DNA of 32,579 nt, from NCBI GenBank assembly GCA_937951935.1, contig CALGAM010000114.1, forward strand, positions 1 to 32,579, in the 5' to 3' direction. Positions 7,076-13,213 of the stretch are shown in pieces. Source of the DNA: an uncultured Micromonospora sp. GTDB taxonomy: Bacteria > Actinomycetota > Actinomycetes > Mycobacteriales > Micromonosporaceae. Position 1 is the stretch's first letter, and each line of letters opens with the position of its first letter. Made by a program: the position numbers and the translations under genes. The notes under the pieces were generated by a model. That model searched no databases, was not told where the DNA came from, and worked only from the letters and a program-made list of their open reading frames with translations.

Positions 7076-7810
7076 TCAGCTCACCTCGTCGGCCCAGGCG
7101 CGCCAGTCGTCGAGCACGCCGTACAGGGCGGGGGTGAGCCAGCCCGGTGCGGAGCGCCGGAAGACGCCGGGGTCCATGCTGCCGGCCCCGTCCGGCAGGG
7201 CGCCGACCATGGTGGGGACCAGCTCGGTGAGGTTGGCCCAGTGCACCAGCTCCGGCTCGGCCGGCCAGGCCCCGAGCACCACCCCGGCCGGGACCGACCG
7301 CCGCTGCAGGGCCTCCAGGGTGAGCGCGGTGTGGTTGAGCGTCCCCAGCCCGGCCCGGGCGACCACCACCGCCGGAGCACCGAGCGCCACCGCCAGGTCG
7401 GCGACCGTCCAGGCCTCGCCGGAGGAGCGCAACCCCATCGGCACCAGCAGCCCGCCGGCCCCCTCGACCAGCACCAGATCGTGCTTCTCCGCCTCGGAGC
7501 GGACCTCCTCGACCACGGTGTGCAGGTCGAGTGGCTCCGCGCTCGCCACCCGGGCCGCGGCCAGCGGCGCCAGCGGTTCCGGGTAGCTCACCAGCGCGCG
7601 GGCGGTCATCGGGGCGGCCAGCCGGGTCACGACGTCGACGTCCGACGGGGCGCCGAGCGCCGTACCGGTCTGGCTCGGCTTGAGCACGGCGACCCGCAGC
7701 CCGGCGGCCTGGGCCGCCGCGGTGATCGCGGCGGTGACCACCGTCTTGCCCACACCGGTGTCGGTGCCGGTGACCAGGACCGGCCCCCGCCAGGCCGTCG
7801 GCGGCGTCAC
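7076..7810 (-). CDS. bioD: Dethiobiotin synthetase
   Basis: This 244-residue cytosolic enzyme closes the ureido ring of dethiobiotin from 7,8-diaminopelargonic acid, CO2 and ATP, the step before biotin synthase. The P-loop TGTDTGVGKT (14-23), the catalytic KPSQTG block (Lys 44) and EGAGGLLVPM are all present. The length is slightly above the usual 225. The GTG start at 7810 overlaps the bioF stop (GTGA), so translation is probably coupled. The much longer in-frame extension upstream only shadows bioF. The sequence suggests cotranscription with bioF. Confidence 0.95.
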   Translation of the reverse strand: MTPPTAWRGPVLVTGTDTGVGKTVVTAAITAAAQAAGLRVAVLKPSQTGTALGAPSDVDVVTRLAAPMTARALVSYPEPLAPLAAARVASAEPLDLHTVVEEVRSEAEKHDLVLVEGAGGLLVPMGLRSSGEAWTVADLAVALGAPAVVVARAGLGTLNHTALTLEALQRRSVPAGVVLGAWPAEPELVHWANLTELVPTMVGALPDGAGSMDPGVFRRSAPGWLTPALYGVLDDWRAWADEVS

Positions 7811-9033
7811 CGGGAACCACCCGGGCCCGGCTCGGCGGCTGCCCCACCCGCCGCCCGTACCAGCTCCTCCGGGCGCCCGGCGGGCGGCTCCCCGCCCGTC
7901 GGCGCACAGTCCACGATCACGTCGATGGCCCGGTCGAAGTCGGCACGCGCGACCCCCACGTTCACGGTGATCCGCAGCCGGGACCGGTGGTCCGGGGTCG
8001 ACGGTGGCCGGAAACAGCCCACCGCGACCCCGCGGTCCAGGCAGGCGGCCGCCCACGCGACCGCCTCCTCCGGACCGGGTGCGGTCACCGAGAGCACCCC
8101 GGCGGCCGGGGTCGAGACCGTCAGACCGGCCGCGCGGAGCCGGTGGGCGGCGGCGGTGGCCCGGTCGGCGAGCTCGGCGCGCAGCGCGTTGCCGGCCCGG
8201 GCCAGGCCGGTGGCGACGAGCACCCCCGCGGCCACCGCGGGCGGCAGCGCGGTGTCGTAGATGAACGTCCGTCCGGTGTCGACCAGGTGCCGGATCAGTT
8301 CGGCCGGGCCGGCGACGACGCCGCCCGCTCCGCCGAGTGCCTTGGACAGCGTGGCGGTCACCACCACGTCCGGCTCGCCGGTCAGCCCGGCCTCCGCCAC
8401 CGCGCCCGCGCCGTTCGGACCGCGTACGCCGAGCGCGTGCGCGTCGTCGACCAGCAGCAGCGCCCCGTACCGGCGCGCCACCTCGTGCAGCCGGGCCAGC
8501 GGGGCCAGGTCACCGTCGACCGAGAAGACCGACTCGGTGATCACCACCGCCGGGCGACCCGGTGCGGCGGCCAGGGCGGCGTCGACGGCGTCGACGTCGA
8601 GGTGTGGCGTGACCACGGTCTCGGCGCCGGAGATCCGGCACCCGTCGACCAGGGAGGCGTGGTTGTGCGCGTCGCTGACCAGCAGGGTCCGGGGCCGGGC
8701 CAGGGCGCGTACCACGCCCAGGTTGGCGAGGTATCCGGAGGAGTAGACGAGGGCGCCGGCCGTGCCGAGCCAGTTGGCGAGTTCGGCCTCCAGCTCGTGG
8801 TGCGGCACGGTGCTGCCACGCACCAGCCGGGAACCGGTGGCCCCCAGGCCGTACCCGGTCAGCGCCGAGGTGGCGGCGGCCGTGACCGCCGGGTGTCGGG
8901 AGAGGCCGAGGTAGTCGTTGCCGGCCAGGTCGACCACCGGCTCGGCGGGGACCCGCGGACGCAGTCGCCGGCTGAGCCCGGCCCTGGCACGCAGCCGGGC
9001 CTTGCGGTCCCACACCTCCAGCCAGCCTGGCAC
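7807..9033 (-). CDS. bioF: 8-amino-7-oxononanoate synthase
   Basis: This PLP enzyme condenses pimeloyl thioester with L-alanine, the first dedicated step of biotin ring assembly. The protein is 408 residues from GTG 9033. Family blocks are NDYLGLSRHP (39-48), the aldimine-stacking DAHNHASLVDG, TESVFSVDGD, DDAHALGVRG and the PLP lysine in TATLSKALGG (Lys 231). The C terminus is Gly/Ala/Pro-rich. I prefer GTG 9033 because GGGGA lies six bases upstream; GTG 9039 directly abuts that site. A start at 9159 would add 42 unlike residues and begin inside the promoter. bioF leads a two-gene unit with bioD and is divergent from bioB. Confidence 0.93.
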   Translation of the reverse strand: MPGWLEVWDRKARLRARAGLSRRLRPRVPAEPVVDLAGNDYLGLSRHPAVTAAATSALTGYGLGATGSRLVRGSTVPHHELEAELANWLGTAGALVYSSGYLANLGVVRALARPRTLLVSDAHNHASLVDGCRISGAETVVTPHLDVDAVDAALAAAPGRPAVVITESVFSVDGDLAPLARLHEVARRYGALLLVDDAHALGVRGPNGAGAVAEAGLTGEPDVVVTATLSKALGGAGGVVAGPAELIRHLVDTGRTFIYDTALPPAVAAGVLVATGLARAGNALRAELADRATAAAHRLRAAGLTVSTPAAGVLSVTAPGPEEAVAWAAACLDRGVAVGCFRPPSTPDHRSRLRITVNVGVARADFDRAIDVIVDCAPTGGEPPAGRPEELVRAAGGAAAEPGPGGSR

Positions 9034-9149
9034 GGTCACTCCCCACTCGTCCGCGTCCCGCGGCCTTGAGGGCGGAACCCTCGGGCGGGTGTCCCACACC
9101 GGGGCGCCGACGCCGGCCACCGCCGGCCGTACGACGGCCTCGACCGGCG

Positions 9150-9155
9150 AAAATA
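9150..9155 (-). promoter_or_regulatory. Candidate -10 element for bioF-bioD
   Basis: TATTTT on the minus strand sits in a rare AT-rich patch of the 258-bp bioF/bioB intergenic region, about 117 bases before bioF. That would leave a leader of about 110 bases. No clear -35 is seen. Confidence 0.35.
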
Positions 9156-9278
9156 CCACCCGGAGCGCGGTGCGGGCGGACGCCCGGCCGAGGAACGACG
9201 ACCGGGTTCACCGGCGGGTCGGGCGGAGGTGGCGTGTCCGGCCCGTCACAGGTCGATCCGCGACCCGCGGGCCGCCTG

Positions 9279-9284
9279 TAGGGT
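9279..9284 (+). promoter_or_regulatory. -10 element of bioB, leaderless type
   Basis: TAGGGT ends 7 bases before the bioB ATG at 9292. There is no Shine-Dalgarno, so transcription should start at or near the A of ATG. The -35 region is GC-only and weak. Confidence 0.5.
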
Positions 9285-9291
9285 ACGACCC

Positions 9292-10287
9292 ATGTCAGAC
9301 ATCCTCGACAGGGCCCGAAGCCAGGTCCTCGACGGCGGTGTCGGCCTCGACGAGGCCGGCGTGCTCGACGTGCTCCGGCTTCCGGACGAGCAGCTCCCCG
9401 CCGCCCTCCAGCTCGCCCACGAGGTACGGATGCGCTGGTGCGGCCCGGAGGTCGAGGTCGAGGGGATCGTCTCGCTGAAGACCGGTGGCTGCCCCGAGGA
9501 CTGCCACTTCTGCTCCCAGTCGGGCGTGTTCGCCTCCCCGGTCCGCTCCGTCTGGCTGGACATCCCGTCGCTGGTCGAGGCGGCCCGGCAGACCGCGAAG
9601 ACGGGAGCGACCGAGTTCTGCATCGTGGCGGCGGTCCGGGGCCCGGACGAGCGGCTGATGAGGCAGCTCCGCGAGGGTGTGGCCGCGATCCGGGCCGAGG
9701 TGGACATCAACATCGCCGCCTCGCTCGGCATACTGACCCAGGCCCAGGTCGACGAGCTGGTCGAGCTCGGCATCCACCGCTACAACCACAATCTGGAGAC
9801 CTGCCGCTCCTACTTCCCGAACGTGGTCACCACGCACACCTGGGAGGAGCGCTGGGAGACGTTGCGGATGGTCCGCGCCTCCGGAATGGAGGTGTGTTGC
9901 GGCGGCATCATCGGCCTCGGCGAGACCCTCGAACAGCGTGCCGAGTTCGCGGCGCAGCTCGCCGAGCTCGACCCGCACGAGGTGCCGCTGAACTTCCTCA
10001 ACCCCCGCCCGGGCACCCCGCTGGGCGACCGGGCCCCGGTCGCGCCACGGGACGCACTGCGGGCCATCGCCGCCTTCCGGCTGGCGATGCCCCGGACGAT
10101 CCTCCGGTACGCCGGCGGCCGTGAGATCACCCTCGGCGACCTCGGCACCCGGGACGGCCTGCTCGGCGGAATCAACGCGGTGATCGTCGGAAACTATCTG
10201 ACCACACTCGGCCGACCGGCCAGCGAGGATCTCGCGCTGCTGGAGGAGCTGAAGATGCCGATCAAGGCCCTGTCGGCGACGCTCTGA
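9292..10287 (+). CDS. bioB: Biotin synthase (radical SAM)
   Basis: This 331-residue radical SAM enzyme inserts sulfur into dethiobiotin to make biotin. The CxxxCxxC cluster motif is C67, C71 and C74 (GGCPEDCHFCSQS). The SAM- and substrate-binding blocks YNHNLET and ETCRSYFP, the second-cluster region (EVCCGGIIGLGET) and NFLNPRPGTPL are present. ATG 9292 matches the family N terminus and lies 7 bases after a -10 element, so the mRNA is probably leaderless. The bsaP gene follows after 13 bases. bioF and bioD are divergent on the other side. bioA is not in the window, so the pathway is completed elsewhere. Confidence 0.97.
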   Translation: MSDILDRARSQVLDGGVGLDEAGVLDVLRLPDEQLPAALQLAHEVRMRWCGPEVEVEGIVSLKTGGCPEDCHFCSQSGVFASPVRSVWLDIPSLVEAARQTAKTGATEFCIVAAVRGPDERLMRQLREGVAAIRAEVDINIAASLGILTQAQVDELVELGIHRYNHNLETCRSYFPNVVTTHTWEERWETLRMVRASGMEVCCGGIIGLGETLEQRAEFAAQLAELDPHEVPLNFLNPRPGTPLGDRAPVAPRDALRAIAAFRLAMPRTILRYAGGREITLGDLGTRDGLLGGINAVIVGNYLTTLGRPASEDLALLEELKMPIKALSATL

Positions 10288-10300
10288 CACCGGAGGCACG

Positions 10301-10522
10301 GTGGAGACGGAAACGACGCCGACCACGGCGGATCCGGTGGCCGGATCCTGGTGCGACCGCTGCGGCGGGGCGCTGGCCGAGGGCGGCCACGAGGCGTGTG
10401 TGGCGGCCCGGCGGCTGGAGCCACCCCGGTTCTGTCCCGTCTGCCGGCGCCGGATGAGGGTGCAGGTGTTGCCGTCCGGCTGGACGGCCACCTGCGTGGC
10501 GCACGGCACCACGCGGGGTTGA
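10301..10522 (+). CDS. bsaP: Biotin synthase auxiliary protein BsaP
   Basis: This small 73-residue Cys-rich protein sits directly after bioB. It carries two CxxC pairs (C18/C21 and C45/C48), plus C33, C65 and nearby His residues. That is a metal- or iron-sulfur-binding pattern. Size, position and Cys pattern match the actinobacterial BsaP family (the M. tuberculosis member is Rv1590), which supports biotin synthase activity, apparently through its iron-sulfur cofactor. GTG 10301 has a good Shine-Dalgarno (GGAGG) four bases upstream, and the 13-base gap implies cotranscription with bioB. The assignment rests on context and the Cys pattern, not on alignment. Confidence 0.85.
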   Translation: METETTPTTADPVAGSWCDRCGGALAEGGHEACVAARRLEPPRFCPVCRRRMRVQVLPSGWTATCVAHGTTRG

Positions 10523-10651
10523 GGCGCGGTGTCGGCGTCGTCGAACGCCGGCGCGCGCCGTCCACCCGGCCGGCACGTCCGCCGGCCGCCGGCGCCCCGG
10601 GCGGTCCGGCGGCCACCGTCAGCGCCCGGGTGGCCCGGCACCCGGCGACGC

Positions 10652-10657
10652 TACACT
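10652..10657 (+). promoter_or_regulatory. Candidate -10 element for the TPR-like gene
   Basis: TACACT lies 80 bases upstream of the ATG at 10738, in the otherwise featureless 215-bp gap after bsaP. The -35 match is poor. Confidence 0.3.
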
Positions 10658-10737
10658 GCCGCCTCGACCGAACGGTCCGGCGTTCCCGGGGCCGGAGTGC
10701 GCACCCCGCCGGGCCGACCGTCGGAGAGCGGGGTGAC

Positions 10738-11376
10738 ATGACCGAGGACCGGCTGGATCGGGCACGGCGGCACTACGAGCGGGCGACCTTCGGCGGTGAC
10801 GTCGCCGCACTGGCGGCGGCGGACCGGGATCTCGACGCGGTCGAGGCGGACCTCGCGCTGGCGCGGGGCCGGGTGGCGCACGCGCGCTACCTCGTGCACC
10901 GGACGGAGGACCCCGACGAGCTGGCCCTGTTCGAGCGGGCGGTCCGGCTCTACCGCCGGCTGGGCGACGAGCGTGGCGAGGCGGAGGCGCTGTTCTGGGT
11001 CGGCATCGTCCACCAGGTCATCCGGGACGACGACGAGGCGGCGCTGCCGGCGTTCACCCGCTCGGCCGAACTCGCCGAGCGGGTCGGTGACCCGATGACC
11101 CTCGCCTACGCGCTGCGGCACCTCGGGATCACCGACCACCGGGCCGGCCGGCTCGACGCCGCGCGAGCGCGGCTGACCGAGTCGACCCGGCTCCGCCGGG
11201 AGATCGGCTTCCTGCCCGGCGTCGCCGCCAACCTGGTCGCGCTGGCGCACCTCGCCGTGGCCGAGGGGGACCGGGACGCCGCGCGGGCGCTGCTCGACGA
11301 GGCCACCGAGCTCGCGCAGGCCAGCGACGCGCGCGCCGTCCTGGGCTGGATCGCCGAGGCACGCGGCGGGCTGTAG
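10738..11376 (+). CDS. TPR-like helical repeat protein
   Basis: This 212-residue, Ala/Arg/Glu-rich, all-helical protein has at least three TPR-like units: LALFERAVRLYRRLGDERGEAEALFWVG, a following ALPAFTRSAELAERVGDP unit, then YALRHLGITDHRAGRLDAARARLTES and ALAHLAVAEGDRDAARALLDEAT. TPR folds serve as protein-interaction scaffolds. No catalytic domain, signal peptide or membrane segment is visible. The ATG has a purine-rich GGAGAG upstream. It appears monocistronic, with its own promoter candidate and a strong terminator after the stop. The partner and process are unknown. Confidence 0.85.
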   Translation: MTEDRLDRARRHYERATFGGDVAALAAADRDLDAVEADLALARGRVAHARYLVHRTEDPDELALFERAVRLYRRLGDERGEAEALFWVGIVHQVIRDDDEAALPAFTRSAELAERVGDPMTLAYALRHLGITDHRAGRLDAARARLTESTRLRREIGFLPGVAANLVALAHLAVAEGDRDAARALLDEATELAQASDARAVLGWIAEARGGL

Positions 11377-11402
11377 CCGGCGGTACGCTCCCGCCTGACG
11401 CG

Positions 11403-11457
11403 AGGCGTCGCCGGTCCGGCCGGGGGCGCGACCGCCCCGGCCGGACCGGCGACGCCT
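11403..11457. terminator. Bidirectional terminator with a 23-bp perfect stem
   Basis: Arms 11403-11425 and 11435-11457 are perfect reverse complements with a 9-base loop. The hairpin lies between the converging TPR-like and hydrolase genes. Its right arm includes the first two bases of the hydrolase stop codon. Confidence 0.85.
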
Positions 11458-12346
11458 ACCGCGGTTGCGGTACCCGGGCCCGGGACAGGTACGCGACGAC
11501 GGCGTCCACGGTGGCCGGATCCCGCAGGATGCGTCGGTGCCCGAGCCCGTCGGTCCACCGTCCCTCCGCACCGGGCCAGGCCGCCACGATCGCCTCGGCG
11601 TCGGCGTACCGGACCTCCCGGTCGGCCCGGTCGTGCACGACCAGCATCGGCGGTAGCCCGGTCCGTCCCGCCGCCCGGGCCGGGATGTCGAAGTCGCTCA
11701 TCGGGCGGCCGACGCGCCGTTCCAGCCGTGTCAGGAAGCCGGTCCGGATCCGCTCCCCGAACCCGAGTGTCCGCGCGAACACGGTGGTGTAGGCGATGGG
11801 GTCGGCCATCGGCGCGACGAGCACCAGCCGCTCGGCGGGGAGTCCGTCCAGGACGGCGAGGGCGGTGGCGGCGCCGCCGAGGGAGTGGCCGACGACCGCG
11901 TACGCGGGTCCACCCACCCGGGTCACCGCGGCCAGCGCGGCCATGAACTCCGGTAGGAGCCCGCGCCCCGGCCCGTACGAGCCGGGGTCGGAGTCGCCGT
12001 GGCTCGGTGCGTCGAGGGCGACGACCCGGTACCCGGCGGCCACCAGTCCGGGCACGAAGGCGCTGAACTGCCCCCGCCAGCCGCCCCAGCCGTGCATCAG
12101 GTAGACCGTCGGCCCGCTGCCCCAGCGCTCGGCGACGACCGTACGGCCCTCCACCGTGACGGTGAAGCGCTCGCCGGGCGGCTCGGGGGGTCGGGGACGT
12201 CCCTTCGGGAGGGTGCACCAGAGCCGTTCGGCCAGGACGGCGCCGGGTCCGGGGGCCATCCGTTCGAGGCTCCGGAAGGCCATCCGGGTCGCCCCCATGC
12301 CCAGGGTACGAACGATCGTGCTTTTTTTCTGCCGCCAGGCGGTCAT
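11456..12346 (-). CDS. Alpha/beta fold hydrolase
   Basis: This 296-residue serine hydrolase of unknown substrate has an oxyanion-side HGWGGW (85-90), a nucleophile elbow GHSLGG (Ser 155), an acid from the VVHDRADREV strand (D239 or D242) and a catalytic H270 (GLGHRRIL). ATG 12346 has a GGGAG Shine-Dalgarno and lies 19 bases after the tetR stop, so the two form an operon. The first codons include a run of seven A bases and a copy of the presumed TetR operator (12309-12321). A -10-like TACCCT (12308-12303) follows that operator, so a second, shorter form starting at Met 17 or Met 22 is possible. The TetR protein probably controls it. Confidence 0.9.
   Translation of the reverse strand: MTAWRQKKSTIVRTLGMGATRMAFRSLERMAPGPGAVLAERLWCTLPKGRPRPPEPPGERFTVTVEGRTVVAERWGSGPTVYLMHGWGGWRGQFSAFVPGLVAAGYRVVALDAPSHGDSDPGSYGPGRGLLPEFMAALAAVTRVGGPAYAVVGHSLGGAATALAVLDGLPAERLVLVAPMADPIAYTTVFARTLGFGERIRTGFLTRLERRVGRPMSDFDIPARAAGRTGLPPMLVVHDRADREVRYADAEAIVAAWPGAEGRWTDGLGHRRILRDPATVDAVVAYLSRARVPQPR
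12309..12321 (-). promoter_or_regulatory. Second copy of the TetR operator, inside the hydrolase 5' end
   Basis: GCACGATCGTTCG on the minus strand is an exact 13-base match to the site in the tetR promoter (12964-12976, plus strand). Its core ACGATCGT is a perfect palindrome. TACCCT (12308-12303) follows directly and resembles a -10, suggesting an internal regulated promoter. Confidence 0.6.
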
Positions 12347-12365
12347 GTCACTCCCATCGGCTCGG

Positions 12366-12950
12366 TCAGATCCGGGCGTTGGCCAACAGCGCGTCCACGG
12401 CGCGCCAGGTCCGGCCCACCGCGTCGGGGTCGCGCATCAGACGGTGGGCGTGGAAGAAGCCGAGCATCACCCCGTACAGGTCGTGGGCGAACTGCTCGGG
12501 ATCGGCGTCGGGCCGGAACTCGCCTTCCGAGATCCCGGTCCGGAACATCTGGGCGATCGACTCCATCAGGTCCCGGTGGTCCCGGACCAGCTGGTCCCGG
12601 ATGGGTCCGGGCTGGTCGTCGAACTCGGTGTCGGCGGAGACGAAGACACAGCCGGCCTGCCGTTCCAGGCAGACCGCCAACCAACGGTCGACCAGTGTCC
12701 GCACCCGCCGCTCCCCCCGGGGCGCGGCGATCGCGGGCCGGATGACCGCGTCGACGAAGCTCTCCCGGGCGTACGCCAGCACCGCCAGCTGCAGGGCCTC
12801 CTTGGAGCGGAAGTGGCCGAACAACCCGCTCTTGGACATCTCCACCTGGTTGGCGAGGGTGCCGATGGTGAGCCCGGACAGTCCGATCCGGTCGGCGATC
12901 GCGGCCGCCGCGGCCAACACCGTCTGCCTGGTCAGCTCACCCTTGCCCAC
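12366..12950 (-). CDS. TetR/AcrR family transcriptional regulator
   Basis: This 194-residue one-component repressor has an N-terminal TetR HTH, LTIGTLANQVEMSKSGLFGHFRSKEAL (about 27-53), followed by a helical ligand domain resembling TetR_C groups that respond to hydrophobic small molecules. GTG 12950 is chosen because the domain begins within six residues and a promoter (TTGACG, 17 bp, GAAGAT) ends six bases upstream, which predicts a leaderless mRNA. The operator lies in that promoter spacer, which indicates autoregulation. The hydrolase gene follows after 19 bases and is the probable target. The ligand is unknown. Confidence 0.92.
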   Translation of the reverse strand: MGKGELTRQTVLAAAAAIADRIGLSGLTIGTLANQVEMSKSGLFGHFRSKEALQLAVLAYARESFVDAVIRPAIAAPRGERRVRTLVDRWLAVCLERQAGCVFVSADTEFDDQPGPIRDQLVRDHRDLMESIAQMFRTGISEGEFRPDADPEQFAHDLYGVMLGFFHAHRLMRDPDAVGRTWRAVDALLANARI

Positions 12951-12956
12951 GGGGGC

Positions 12957-12985
12957 ATCTTCCGCACGATCGTTCGGCTCGTCAA
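12957..12985 (-). promoter_or_regulatory. tetR promoter with embedded operator
   Basis: -35 TTGACG (12985-12980) and -10 GAAGAT (12962-12957) are 17 bp apart on the minus strand. The operator copy (12964-12976; plus strand GCACGATCGTTCG) fills the spacer, and it extends to CGnACGATCGTnCG symmetry (12963-12976). Bound repressor would exclude RNA polymerase. From here to 13147 I see no gene. Confidence 0.6.
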
Positions 12986-13147
12986 GCCGACCGGGGTGGC
13001 CGTGGAGGTCCGCGGGACCCCGCCCGCGGTCGCCTCGCCCTCCCGGCAGACGCCGTGCCTGGCCGGCAGGACCCACGGTGCACCGACGCCTGCCCGTCCG
13101 GACCGCGGTGCCGGCCCGGGCACCCGCCGGAGGCCGGCACACGCGGA

Positions 13148-13191
13148 CCGGGGCCGCCGGGCAGCCTGCTGGTACTGCCCGGCGGCCCCGG
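13148..13191 (-). terminator. Cellulase terminator, 17-bp perfect stem
   Basis: Arms 13148-13164 and 13175-13191 pair perfectly around a 10-base loop, starting 22 bases past the cellulase stop. Confidence 0.85.
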
Positions 13192-13213
13192 AGTGGGACC
13201 GGCGAGGGACGGT

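Noticed and set aside
9034..9159. Longer bioF starting at GTG 9159
   Set aside because: The extension has no resemblance to BioF N termini and would overlap the AT-rich promoter patch; a Shine-Dalgarno supports 9033.
9193..9209. Possible BioQ operator upstream of bioB
   Set aside because: GAAC and GTTC are 9 bases apart, not the 3 expected for the BioQ palindrome, and flanking symmetry is absent.
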